NCBI RefSeq assembly: GCF_034190915.1
Contig: NW_026947496.1
Location: 26,568,001 to 26,632,000, forward strand
Direction: 5' to 3'
DNA: 64,000 nt
Source of the DNA: Cavia porcellus
Taxonomy: Eukaryota; Chordata; Mammalia; Rodentia; Caviidae
Position 1 is the first letter of the stretch. Each line of letters begins with the position of its first letter. Position numbers and translations under genes: made by a program. The notes beneath the pieces were generated by a model. It had not been told where the DNA came from, did not search any database, and saw only the letters and a program-made list of their open reading frames with translations. Positions 12,946-24,139 of this stretch are shown piece by piece.

Positions 12946-13521
12946 AGAAAGGAAGATAAAAAATAAAACAATTCTAATAAAGTGTGGTTAATGACTGTGT
13001 ACTCATGCATAATACTTTTGATTCTTTTTTTAAATCAAAGTTACAGGCTGTTCTAGTATTTTTTTCTAGCAGGTTACAGGTTTCAGTTCATATTTCGATA
13101 TATGATATACTTAGATTTAGTATTCACTAAATATCATTTTCCAGTACCACTTAAAAATGCTTTTCCGCTGAATTATATTATATTTTCACCTTTGGCAAAC
13201 ATCCATTTATTACATAAATTTTTGTCCATTATTGGGAATTCCCATTGGTTCCTATTACTTACTTGTCTGTCTTGATGATAGTACCAGTTACCTGATTAAT
13301 TTAACTTTAAATTAAGACTTGAAAGTGGGCATTGATATTCTTTTAATTTTTTTTACTTCCTCAAGTTTTTTCATAACACTTCTAATATCTTTGAATATCT
13401 GTCTGAACCTTACAATTGTTTCGTCAATTGCTACAATATAAATCACTCCTTGTTTGATTTGGATTACTAACCTGTAGAATGCAACTCAGATGAACTCACA
13501 CCTCAACAACAAAGAATTGTA
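12946..13521. other. Unassigned
   Basis: A+T-rich. Possibly more antisense L1 debris, but I cannot place it. Confidence 0.35.
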
Positions 13522-13590
13522 GTGGCGAGCTTAGCTCAGCAGCACAAGCACCTGCCTCACAAGTGTGGGGCTGTGATTTCCCATGGTACA

Positions 13591-13595
<5 letters not shown>
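13522..13595 (+). mobile_element. ID-type SINE, decayed
   Basis: Box A 'gcttagctcagcagcacaag' and 'cacctgcctcacaagtgtgg' followed by a degraded box B and 'ggtacaaaaataag'. The usual A-rich tail has been replaced or extended by a (GA)n tract. Confidence 0.8.

Positions 13596-13631
<36 letters not shown>
13596..13631. repeat. (AG)n microsatellite in a SINE tail
   Basis: About 18 AG units directly after the ID body. SINE tails often seed microsatellites. Confidence 0.95.
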
Positions 13632-13634
<3 letters not shown>

Positions 13635-13744
13635 TCATTATCCCTGGGCACAAAATATTGTTTAGTTACTCAATTTTCTCAGGAGTATCAATAGTAATCA
13701 GTTTATGTGTGTTTCAGATTTATTTCAATATTTTTCCTGTATAC

Positions 13745-13935
13745 AATCATATTTTTGATTTTATGTTCTTTTTGTTATGTTTTAAAAAGCAAAACAGAAA
13801 AGAGTAGAAATAATATAGAATTTCAAAATATAACAGTAAGAAATCAACACTAGCTAATATATTACATATCATTATCTTAGAAGTAGTTGTTCTGGTCACA
13901 AAATCTAAGCTTATAAGTGAACAGACAATCAAACA
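13745..13935 (-). mobile_element. LINE-1 3'UTR fragment, third copy of the 1-1280 family
   Basis: Colinear with about 16540-16720: both contain 'acagtaagaaatca', then 'ttatcttagaagtag' or its counterpart, then 'gttgttctggtcacaaaatc' or its counterpart, then the 'aagtg..cag' end. Only the last ~190 bp of the element are present, so this is a severely 5'-truncated insertion on the minus strand. Confidence 0.75.
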
Positions 13936-14029
13936 ATTGATAGCACAACATATTTTTGATGAACAGAAAATTATTAGTGTGATTATCTATCTTGCACTTA
14001 AATGTATAGTTATGTATGTGTACCTACAA

Positions 14030-16020
14030 ATTGCTATTTGAAATATTTTATATTCAAGTTCTGATTTTTACATTTCTGAGCCTAAGTAGAAAGCATTTAT
14101 ATTTTTTGCATTGAATATGATGGTAGGTAAGGATTTTCCTGAATATCCTTCACCAAACAGAAATATCTGTATAGTTTTTTTGACAAAAGTGGATGTTGCC
14201 TCAGTAGGGTTTATCACATACATATTCTTTTTGAGTCTTTTAATACACTATTTTTGATGAATAATTTTCAAATGTTAAATAAAACATGCAATGAAAAGAC
14301 AATCTCCATTTAGTGTATTTTTTTGTGTTTTTCTATATAGCTCTTTTTCATCTCTTCCCTCGTCTCTATCTCTTGCTCTGCTCTCAGTGCATAGATACAT
14401 ATGTATGTGGTTCCATTTACGAATATTTTGTCAAAGCATTTATTTATAACAGTTGCAAAGTCTTTGCTTATATCTATTGTTACTAATACAATTTCTAATT
14501 TAAATATTTGGTAAGATGAAATATTACTCATATTGACCTAGCATTTTCTGTGGAAGAGTTTTAGCTATTCAAGTTATCTGTTTCATTAATAATTTTCCTG
14601 GTTGCTTGTACCTTTCAAGAAATTGTTTGATTTTCTTAAAATTTACTTGCACAAAACTGTTCATGAAAAAGCATTATTATTCTTATTATTTTATTATCTG
14701 TAAGATCAATATTTTTGACGACACTTGTTGCATTCTTGACACTGGTAATTTTTAGCTTTTTTCCTAATCACTCTATTTGGTTTTTCCATCTACAGTTACC
14801 TCAGTTAAGCCATTCTATTTTTACTTTTTATTTTTCTGAATCCAATATATTCTTTTTGTGCTGATCTATTATATTACTCTCTTCCAATAACTTTAAGTAA
14901 GTTTGTTTCTCTTTTTCTATTCACTGAAAGAGGCAGATGAGATCATTTCTATCACTATTTTTCTATTACAAGTATAAAAGGTTCTACAAATATTTTCTTA
15001 GTGGCATCAATAAATTTTGAAATACTTTGCCTTCATTTTTATTCAGTGCAAAATATTTTCCATTTTCCTTTTCTTTCTTCTTTGCCATATGAATTATTTG
15101 GATCTAAATCTTTTCGTTTCCAGTTACATTTCAGTTATTTAGTATTTCTGTTACTCCTTTTCTAAATTATTATTTTGTTTTGATTAAGGAGCATATTTTG
15201 TCTGACCTGAGCCATAATAAACATCACAAGACCCATTTAGTGACCATGAATATTGTCTTTTTGATAGCAGCGAGCAGTTGAAAATAATCAGTTGAATATT
15301 CTATAAATATTAACTCTACTTGGCAGTGCTTCATGTGGGGGGAGCATTTCACAAATATTTGCTTACTCCAATTTGTAATATTCTATTAATCTTCATCTTT
15401 AATTCATGTTTTTGTCTACCTGCTGAAGCAAATATTGAAATCCATATTGTGTATTTCTGTATTTTATTTTTACTTTCATTGACTTTTAATTTGTGTGTTG
15501 AACATCTTTTATTAGTTACATAGGCACAAGGAGTTTTTATGTCTTCTTGGTAAGATGGTCAAATGATTACTATAAAATGCATTATGCTTTCTTTACTGTG
15601 ACATAAACATTGATAGTAATATAGCATCTGCAACTTGTTTAGGGTCGGATTATTTTTCCCATCTTTAAGGATTAATTTATTTGTGTATTTTTACATTAAA
15701 TATATTTTTGAAGACAGCCAATAGTCGAGTATCACTGTATTACCGAATATGAAAATCTCTCCCTTTAAATTGGGCCAACTACAGCATTTACTTTTTGCTT
15801 AATTTTAATATCATTGTTATTAATGAATTCATGATTAAACCTAACTGCCATTTTTGCTTGTGTGGATAATTCTTTTGTTGCCAAATATAAAAATTTCTTG
15901 CTTTTCCTAGATTCACAATATTATTTGTTTTATTGTAAAAGATTTTAATTTTATATTTTCCTCTGTTATTAATTTTGAGTTAATTTTTTGCAACATATGA
16001 AGCAGACTGAGGGTCACTTT
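14030..16020 (-). mobile_element. Old LINE-1 (L1M-like) ORF2 body, antisense
   Basis: Long antisense ORF2 debris that follows the ORF2 order from the RT upstream region toward the endonuclease. Landmarks on the plus strand are 'cattcttgacactggtaatt' (about 14730), 'ggcatcaataaattttgaaa' (about 15003), 'ttgtctgacctgagccataa' (about 15199) and 'ctctccctttaaattgggcc' (about 15757). Many indels and no open frame. The 14.34-14.53 kb part is the least certain. Confidence 0.65.
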
Positions 16021-16159
16021 TAATGATATGGATGACCGAAAAAAAAATGCTACAGATGACCAATTCCTTCACGATTTGTCATATAGATTATATAGCCTAA
16101 ATTGAATTACAACTGATTATATAGCCTAAATTAAATTTCAAAAATAAATTGCACACCAT

Positions 16160-16496
16160 ATTCTTGGCATAAGTACAGACACATAAATAGACTGATAGAA
16201 CATAGTAGAGAGGGTAGAACTTACTACATGCATCAGTAGCCAACTTACTTTCATCAAAGAGGGTAAGAACACATTGGAGAAGGACAGCTTTCTCAATAAA
16301 TAATGCTGGGAGAATTGGATAAAGGAATGTAAGAAGAAAACCGAAGGAACTAGACTTCTGTTCCACATCTGTTATAAAAATTATCTAGAAATGGATTGTA
16401 GATTTAATGCAAGCCTTGAAACTATGAAATGACTACAGTAAAAAAAAAGTTAGAGGAAGTTCTCCAAGGCATTGAAATGGGCAGAAAGTTTTTCTG
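16160..16496 (+). mobile_element. Older LINE-1 ORF2 fragment, left half of the insertion target
   Basis: Sense-strand ORF2 C-terminal region: 'acagacacataaatagactg', then 'ctcaataaataatgctggga', then the stretch ending 'aaatgggcagaaag'. Homology stops exactly where the A-tail (T-run on this strand) of the young minus-strand L1 begins, and resumes at 23322 on the other side. Decayed, with stops in all frames. Confidence 0.8.
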
Positions 16497-18001
16497 TTTT
16501 TTTTATATTTTATATTTTTATTTTTTTTTATTTAAAGAGAAAAAAAGAAAGGACATAAAAATCAAAGCAGTAAAAGGGTACAAATAATACAGTATTTGAA
16601 GAAAAAATATATATACAGTAAGAAATCACCAGTTAATAGGTTATATATTATTTTCCCAAGAACAGTTGTCCAAATTGCAAAATTAAAACATATAAAGTGG
16701 ACATTCATACAGTGAAAGTGGAGACAGTTCCATTCAATGATCCAACAAAAGCTCAGTTATATGGTTTTCCACCCTACACCCTCGAATGTACTTGCAGTTA
16801 TATCCCTTAGTCCACCTTCCTTTCCTCTGTTTTTTACAATAACAATTAGATTTTTTGAGTTTAATTTCTCCCACCGTTCTTATTACTTTTTTTTTTGAAG
16901 ACAATAAAACCAAATGTGACTAAGCAAAACAGAGTCAGAACAGAAGGGTGGGCATAGCACATGATGCAAAAATAGAATGCCAGGTGATCAAAAGTTGTTA
17001 CCATTGTGCCTCTTGCTATTTTTAAATTGAATTGTCTATACCATCAGGTATAATAGAATTGATCAAAACAGTACAGAACAAGAGCAATAAAACCTACACT
17101 GAAGACCTAGCAGGACTTCAAAAAAAGGATAATAGTCAAACCATAATGGGCATCATAGTACATCTTATTGCCTTCAAAGTGGTTGCCTATACCCTCAAAC
17201 TGGATACTATCAAACAAAATAGAATATAGAATAATCAGACAGAACAAGATTGGGATAGTAATACTGGGGTTCAAATCAGGTTAATAGGAAAACCAAGAAA
17301 ATTACTATAATATGTCCCGCTGTTTTTTAATTTAGTTTTCCCTTAATTAAAAAATGAGAGAAAATAGATTAATTTAAAAAAAGGTCGGGGGGAGATTGAG
17401 ATAAGAGAGGATGTTGTAACAGAAAAGCGCAGGTCAGAACCGAACAATTCAAGAGTCATTGTGTTTCACCACCTGGTAATCTAACATAATAGTAGCTGCC
17501 ATAGTGCCTCTTTCCTTGAATTATTTGAGTGTAACTTCGTATGCTATAACATCAAGCATATCGAGACAGTGTGACGCCATTCAAGAGAATGCAAGAATTA
17601 CATGTTATTTAGAACCAGCTAATAGAAAATGAACAACGGTTTCTTTATTATCATTTGCCTATAAAGGATTTTGTTTATACTATAGCATATAGTGAAATAT
17701 AGTAAGATACAACATGTTAAAACCAGTGAAAACAGATGTACCACAGCTTGATGGGACTTCAAAACAAGATGATATTAAATCAGCACTAGCTTTTATGTTG
17801 TGTTGTTTTCTTCAAAATAGCTATTTGTACTATCATAGAAACTAAAATCGAACAACCCAGGTTAAAACCATTACAGTTAATGAGTGAAAACATTATATGG
17901 CTTCAAACCAATATGATTGGGAATGATGATTGCCACACACTTTTATGTATTCTTATCATGTCTTACACTAAGGAAACTATTCGGTATTTATACATGTGAG
18001 T
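16497..18001 (-). other. L1 3'UTR and A-tail, unusually long (~1.5 kb)
   Basis: Non-coding stretch between the ORF2 stop (18002-18004) and the A-rich tail. It is colinear with 1-1280 on the plus strand, so it is a true subfamily feature and not later inserted sequence. It contains a G-rich run at about 17385-17393 (C-run in the other copy). A 65-codon frame at 17032-17229 on the plus strand is antisense and meaningless. Confidence 0.88.
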
Positions 18002-21000
18002 TTAATTTATTTCACTTACGAGTATGGTCTCAAGCTGCATCCATTTATTTATAAATGTCTCAGCGTGATCATTCTTTATAGCTGAGTAGTACTCCATTAT
18101 ATAAAAATACCACAACTTTTTTATCCATTCTTCAGTTGATGGACACTTAGGTTGTTTCCAAGATCTGGCTATTACAAATTGTGCTGCTATAGACATGGGT
18201 GCACATATATTAATGTGGTATGATGCTTTCAGTTCTTCTGGAAATGTGCCTAGAAGTGGTATAGCTGGGTCAAATGGGGCTTCCAGTCCCAGTTTTCTGA
18301 GAAATCTCCAGACTGACCTCCACAATGGTTGCAGCAGTCTACACTCCAACCAACAGTGCAGGAGACTTCCTTTTTCCCCACAGCCTCTCCAGCATTTGTT
18401 GTTGGTGGTTTTCTTGATCTTGGCCATTCTTTCAGGAGTGAGATGAAATCTCAGTGTGGTTTTGAATTGTATTTCTCTAATGGCTAATGATGATGAACAT
18501 TTTTTCATATATTTATTTGCCATTTCTATTTCTTCATCAGAGAATTGTTTATTCATCTCAGATGCCCACTTTTGGATTGGGTCTTTGAATTTTGGGGGTC
18601 TGATTTTTTTTTTAATTCTTTATATGTTTTAGACAGAAGTACTTTGTCTGAGGGGTAGTTCACTAAGATTTTTTTTCCCAGTGTAGATTTCCTTTTCACT
18701 ATGCTGGAGATTTCTTTTGACATGCAGAAACTTTTTAATAAGATGCGATCCCAGTTATTGACTCTGGGAAGTATTTCCCATGCGGTTTGAGTCCTATTCA
18801 TGAATTCTCTACCTACTCCTATATCTTCAATGTTTTTACTCAATTTGTCTTCCAATAGATTTAGTGTTTCTGTTTTAATATTTAGATCTTTGATCCATTA
18901 AGATTTTATTTTAGTACATGGTGATAGGCACGGTTCTAGTTTTAGTTTTCGGCATATGGAGAGCTACTTTTTCCAGCACCATTTATTAAAGAGACTATCA
19001 TTCTTCCAGTGAACCTGCTTGGCTCCTTTATCAAAGATAAGGTGGTTGACTGTGTTTGTAGTTGTGGTTGTATCTTCTAATCTATTCCACTGCTCTTCAG
19101 CTCTGTTTTGGTTCCAGTACCATGTTGATTTTACTACAGTTGCTTTGTAGTATAACTTCAAGTCAGGGATTGTGGTACCTCCTGCTTTGCCTTTGTTGCT
19201 TAGAACTGTCCTTCGTACTCTAGGTCTCTTCTCGCTCCAGATGAATTTTAGGAGTGATTTCTCAAGTTCTGTGAAGTATATTGATGGTATTTTTATTGGG
19301 ATTGTATTGAATCTGTATAAAAGTTTTGGGAGAATGGCCATTTTCACAATATTTATTCTTCCTATCCATGAGCAAGGGATGTCTTTCCATTTTCTGAGAT
19401 CATCTTCAATTTCATTTTTCAGTGTATTACAATTTTCCTTGTACAGGTTTTTCACTTCTTTTGTGAGAGTAATTCCTAGATATTTCATTTTTTTGGTTGC
19501 TAGTGTGAATGGTGTGGCTTCTCTTATATCTATCTCTGTAAATTTTTTGTTAGTGTATAGGAATGCTATTGACTTTCGAGTATTGATTTTATATCCAGCT
19601 ACATTATTGAATTTGTTTATTATATCTAGCAGTCTTTCAATGGAGTTTTGGGGATCTTCTATATAGAGTATCATGTCACTTGCAAATAATGATAGCTTAA
19701 TTTCTTCTTTTCCTATCTTTATGACTTCTGTTTCTCTTTCTGGTCTAATTGCTCTGGCTAGTATTTCCAGCACTATATTAAATAGGAACGGTGATAAGAC
19801 ACATCCCTGTATTGTGCCTGATTTTAAAGTAAAGGCCTTCAATTTTTGGCCATTTAGAATTATATTGGCTGTTGGTTTGTCATAGATGGCCTTTATTACA
19901 TTGAGGTAAAGACCATCTATTCCAATTTTCTGCAAGGTTCTTATCATGAATGAATGTTGGACCTTGTCAAAAGCTTTTTTCTGCATCTATAGAAATGATC
20001 ATGTGGTTCTTACTTTTGGCTCTATTGATATGGTGTATTACATTTATTGATTTATGTATGTTGAACCATCCCTGCATGCCTGGGATGAATCCCACTTGGT
20101 CATGGTGTATGATCTTCTTGGTGATTTGCTGCATCCTATTTGCCAATATTTTATTGAGGAGTTTTGCATCTGTGTTCATTAGGTAGATTGGTCTGTAGTT
20201 CTCTTTTTCAGTTGGGTCCTTTTCAGGTTTTGGTACTAGAGTAATATTTGCTTCTAGGAACAATTTAGGAAGGATTGTTTCCCTTCCAATTTCATTGAAG
20301 AGTTTGAGGAGTGTCGGCATTAGGTCTTCTTTGTATTTCTTGTAGAATTCTGCAGTGAATCTGTCTGGGCCTGGGCTCTTCTTTGTAGGTAACGATTTAA
20401 TTACATTTTTTATTTCATTAATAGAAATTGGATTATTCAGTAGTTTTACATCTTCATGACCTAGCTTTGGTACTTCATATGCTTCTAGGATCTGTCCATT
20501 TCCCCTATGTTATCAAACCTTTCAAAATAGGTGTTGATTATTTTCTGTATTTCTATAGGGTCTGTAGTGATTTCTCCTCTTTCATTCCTTATTGCATGAA
20601 TTTGAGCTTTTTCTTCCCTTTTTAAAATAAGGTTGGCTAGGTGCTTATCGATTTTATTTATTCTTTCAAGGAACCGGCTTTTTGATTCATTGATTCTTTG
20701 GATTGTTTTTTTAGTCTCTATTGCGTTGATTTCTGCTTTGATTTTTATAATTTCTTCTCTTCTTTTGGCTTTGGGCTTGACTTGCTCTTCTTTTTCTAGC
20801 TGTTTGAGGTGTAGCATCAGGTTATTTATTTGTATTCATTCTGTTTGGATGTGGGAACTCAGTGCAATAAATTTTCCTCCGAGGATGGCTTTCATTGCAT
20901 CCCACAGATTCCACTAAGTTGTATTTGTGTTTTCATTTGTTTGTAGATATTGTTTAATTTCTTCTTTAATTTCCTCTGTGACCCACTGATTACTCAACAA

Positions 21001-21776
21001 TGTGTTATTCAGTTTCCATGTGTTTGTGGGAATTTTGTAGTATTTTTTATTATTAATTTCTAATTTCATAGCGCTATGGTCTGAAAGCATGCAAGGGATG
21101 ATTTCAACCCTTTTGTATTTATTTAGATATGTTTTGTGAATTAATATATGGTCAATTTTAGAAAATGATCCATGCACTGCTGAGAAGAATGTGTATTCTG
21201 TTGTTGTTGCGTGGAATACTCTGTATATGTCTATTAAGTCTATTTGTTCACAGGTGTGATTCAGTTCTTTTATTTCTTTGCTGATTTTCTGTCTGGTTGA
21301 TCTGTCCATTGGTGTCAATGGTGTGTTAAGATTTCCAGTAAGAGTTATGTCACCGTTAACTTCATTTTTCGTTTCAGTTAGTACTTGTTTTATATCACTG
21401 GGTGCTCTGGAATTTGGTGCATATGTATTTAAGATAGTTATCTCTTCCTCTTGGAATTTTCCTCTAACCCGTATGTAGTGACCTTTCTTATCCCTTCTGA
21501 TCATTATTGGCATGAAGTTCACATTATCTGCAAACAAAATAGCCACCCCTGCTTTTTTTTTTGGGGGGGGAGGTTTTCTGTTGCATGAAGTATTTTTTTC
21601 CATCCTTTGACTTGAAGTCTGTGGGTATCCTTTTGGGTTAGCTGGGTTTCTTGTAGACAACATATGGTTGGATTTTGTTTCTTGATCCATTCTGCCAGTC
21701 TGTTTCTTTTAATTGGTGCACTGGGACCATTTACATTAATGGTTATAACTGTTATATATTGATTTCTTGTTGACAT
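18002..21776 (-). pseudogene. L1 ORF2 (endonuclease-reverse transcriptase), broken
   Basis: ORF2 of L1 encodes an APE-type endonuclease, a reverse transcriptase and a C-terminal Cys-rich domain that together carry out target-primed reverse transcription. The ATG at 21776 is chosen because the protein opens with the conserved N-terminal endonuclease motif (INVNG, QETQL). Later come SKIDH, SDHSA, the RT block with NGQKL and QGC, the SLFASDM site, and near the end a C-x3-C-x7-H-x4-C cluster ([18 protein letters not shown]). The frame is broken at about 21560 (homopolymer), 20914 (in-frame stop), about 20490, about 19982 (one extra A in an A-run), 18964 (stop) and about 18570. The endonuclease GDF motif reads GNL and the RT FADD motif reads FASD, so both catalytic centres lack an Asp. 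Confidence 0.93.
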
Positions 21777-21816
21777 GTTATCTTTCTGCTGTTAAACCTT
21801 TATCTTTCAGTTCTGT

Positions 21817-22798
21817 TTAATTATCTGCTTTGTTTAGTGGTTTTTTCCTAAATGTATCTAGGCTGTCTTTCAGTATTCTTTGCAGGATTGGCTTGGCAAT
21901 CATGTACTTTTTCAGCTGTTCTTTGTCATGCAAATATCTTATTTCTCCATCCATTTTGAAGGACAGTTTAGCAGGATACTTCAGTCTAGGTTGGAAATCA
22001 TTTTCCTTTAGGGTCTGAAATACTTCACTCCATGCTCTGCTTGACTTTATTGTTTGTGTTGAGAAGTCTGCTGTGATTCTGATAGGTTTTCCTCTGTAGG
22101 TTATCTGTCTTTTCTCTCTGAAAGCTTTTTATATTCTATTCTTTTGTTTGATTTCTGGGATGGCCATTATTATGTGTCTGGGTGTAGTTTTATTTTGGTT
22201 ATGGCTATTTGGAGTTCTATATGCTTCACTGATCTTGATATCAGTTTCCAATCTCATGTTTTGGAAATTTTCAGCTATTACTTCTCTAAATATCCTCTTG
22301 ACACCCTTTATGTTGTTCCCTTCTTTTTCATTTATCCCTGTTAACCTTATGTTGTTCCTCTTTGCATTATCTTGCAGTTGTTGAATTGTTATTTCCTGAT
22401 TCCTTGTTATTTTTAGAAGATCTTTCCTTTCCTGTTCACTGGCTGCAATCTTGTCTTTGAGGTCTGAAATTCTATCTTCACATTCATTGAGGTAGTTTTT
22501 ACAGCTTTTGATGGAGTTTTTTTATTTCCTGTGTATATCTTTGCATCTGCTTTATATATTCTGTTTATTATATTGTTCATCCAGGGATTCTCTTTTTGTT
22601 TATCTCCTCCAATTTTTTAACTGTGTCTTCTTTAGATATGTTCAGCATCTCCTTCATTTCTTTTATCATTTCTTATTTTACCTGAAAGATTATTTCTAGT
22701 TTAAATTCCTTTAAGACTTCCCAGAGTTGCTTCTTTATTTCAGTTACTATTATTTCAGGTATTTCAGTTATGTGGTATGTATTTTATTCTATACCCAT
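21817..22798 (-). pseudogene. L1 ORF1 (RNA-binding chaperone), broken
   Basis: ORF1p is the trimeric nucleic-acid chaperone of L1. The start is taken at the ATG at 22798 in 'ggagccatgggt'. In order: a short N-terminus with an early in-frame stop, a Lys/Glu/Leu-rich region compatible with the coiled coil (about 22690-22400), the RRM-like segment (NNIRLTGINE ... RTPN ... TPRHIIM) and the C-terminal domain (ITYRGKPIRITADFS ... YPAKLSF), ending at TAA 21817-21819. Further defects include a TAA at 22129-22131 between the RRM and C-terminal domains. ORF2 starts 40 bases downstream, the usual L1 arrangement. Confidence 0.88.
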
Positions 22799-22904
22799 GG
22801 CTCCTAGGCTTTCTTGGGATGGGCTGGATGTTTGAGACTGCATTTTGGTCTTTTGTTTTGTCATTTTCCTGTATTTTCAAGCCTCAAGTGTTGTTCCAAG
22901 TGTG

Positions 22905-23294
22905 GGAGAGAGGTCAGCCAGGCTGGGATGAAATTCCCTGCCCCCTCTATACTCACTGATCTGGACAGTAAGTCGGGGCCTGCTCCCCAGGCGAAGAAGA
23001 GAGCTCAACCATGCTGGGACGGGGCTCCCTGCCTCCTCTGGACCCACTCCACCTGACAGGAAGCCTGAGCCTGGCCCCCAAACGAAGAAGAGAGTTTCAC
23101 TGGTCTGGGGCTGGGTGTCCTGCCTCTGCTGGACCCACTTGTCCGTCAGGAAGCCGAGGCCTGGCCCCCAGGTAAAGAAGACAGGTCCAGGCCTCTTCTG
23201 GGCTCACTTGACTGACAGGAAGCTGGAGCCTGGTCCCCAGGCGAGAAGAGAGTTCGCTGGGCAGGGGCGGGGTTCCCTGCCTCTACCGGGCTCC
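22905..23294 (-). promoter_or_regulatory. L1 5'UTR tandem promoter monomers
   Basis: A G+C-rich island in A+T-rich surroundings made of about four and a half tandem units. Plus-strand units start near 22963 (92 bp), 23055 (90 bp), 23145 (69 bp, internally shortened) and 23214 (81 bp), with a partial unit at 22905-22962. Each unit carries a variant of 'gacaggaagc', 'gcctggcccccag', 'gaagaagagag' and 'tccctgcctc'. Tandem monomers upstream of ORF1 are the internal promoter in several rodent L1 lineages such as mouse. The promoter role here is inferred from position. Confidence 0.78.
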
Positions 23295-23321
23295 AAAAGA
23301 ATTTTTTTTTTTTTTTTTTTT

Positions 23322-23375
23322 GGTACAAAGCTTCAAAATCACAGGAACAATAGCAAAACTAGACAAAAAATATTT
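23322..23375 (+). mobile_element. Older LINE-1 ORF2 fragment, right half of the insertion target
   Basis: 'acaaagcttcaaaatcacag' then 'gaacaatagcaaaactagac' continues the ORF2 order that breaks off at 16496. It confirms that the minus-strand L1 split an older plus-strand L1. Beyond about 23375 the match fades. Confidence 0.72.
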
Positions 23376-23814
23376 ATAGGCATTTTAATAACTCATTTTG
23401 TCTCTGAATATATATATATGTTCGTATTTAGCACTGCTGATTTGGCCTCTGACACTGGACATAACAGATTCTCTTACAAGCCGAACACTAGTGTGATCAT
23501 TAATATGATTAAGTTACCAATAACTACTGAGTTAAGGAAGTTGATCAGTGGAATGAAAAAAAAAAAAAAAAAAAACTCTTATTCCATCCCTTGTTCATCC
23601 AGTTACTCATGAACTCATTCTATCCTATAAAGATTGATTGTGTTTCTTTCTTCTGCCTAGAGGTGTGTCAAAGAGTGAAGTACATAAAAGATGTTCTAGG
23701 CTGAGTAAATCCATACTGACTTTTTTTTAGTCACTGATGCCTATTAAATTGTTTCTCAGCATCAGTACGCATTCAGTGGATATCGTCTTTTGCTTTTACA
23801 ATTAGGCAGAGACA

Positions 23815-23820
<6 letters not shown>
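23376..23820. other. Unassigned; contains an A-run at about 23557-23575
   Basis: No recognisable gene. The 165-codon frame at 23115-23612 runs from the L1 5'UTR across the junction into this sequence and is not a gene. The A-run may be the tail of the older L1. Confidence 0.4.

Positions 23821-23861
<41 letters not shown>
23819..23861. repeat. (AT)n microsatellite
   Basis: About 21 uninterrupted AT units, self-complementary and therefore able to form a cruciform. Confidence 0.95.
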
Positions 23862-23863
<2 letters not shown>

Positions 23864-23888
23864 AAATGCATTTATTTAAAGTATAGTA

Positions 23889-23996
23889 TAGGTAATAGCA
23901 ATATAGCTCAGTGGTATAGTGCTTGCTTAGTACACGTGAGGCTCTGCAAAAAATGAAAACTAAATAAGTAAAACTGCAAAAAATGAAAAAAATAAG
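23889..23996 (+). mobile_element. ID-type SINE, decayed
   Basis: 'aatatagctcagtggtatag' (box A) and 'tgcttgcttagtacacgtg', with box B lost and a long A-rich tail in which the phrase 'actgcaaaaaatgaaaa' is duplicated. Confidence 0.75.
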
Positions 23997-24139
23997 ACTC
24001 GAAACAATGAATCTTATTATGAGTGTGCCCAGAATATAAATGATGAGAAGGAAAAGGTACCTCAGGAATGATCTGGCTTTACATCTATAGTTGCTAAACT
24101 TTGAATAGTTTACAAAAAATAGATTCTGCGTTAGACAGG

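Larger units (their letters stand above)
16497..23294 (-). mobile_element. Near full-length LINE-1 with monomeric 5'UTR, defective
   Basis: A complete non-LTR retrotransposon by layout, about 6.8 kb. On the minus strand it has a monomer-type 5'UTR (23294-22799), ORF1 (22798-21817), a 40-base spacer, ORF2 (21776-18002), a 3'UTR of about 1.5 kb and an A-rich tail at about 16540-16497. Both ORFs are interrupted. It sits inside an older plus-strand L1. A degenerate target-site duplication may be 'agaaagttttt' at 16483 against 'aaaagaattttt' near 23295, but the T-runs make this uncertain. Retention of the 5' monomers implies complete or nearly complete reverse transcription at insertion. Confidence 0.92.

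Noticed and set aside
19172..19885. 164- and 70-codon plus-strand frames
   Set aside because: Antisense to L1 ORF2. Hydrophobic antisense frames are expected here.
22905..23294. Regularly spaced repeats resembling a CRISPR array or satellite
   Set aside because: Units of about 69-92 bp are directly adjacent without spacers and sit upstream of L1 ORF1. L1 monomers explain them fully.
23115..23612. 165-codon plus-strand frame
   Set aside because: Runs through the antisense of the L1 5'UTR monomers, a T-run and an old L1 fragment. No single origin.
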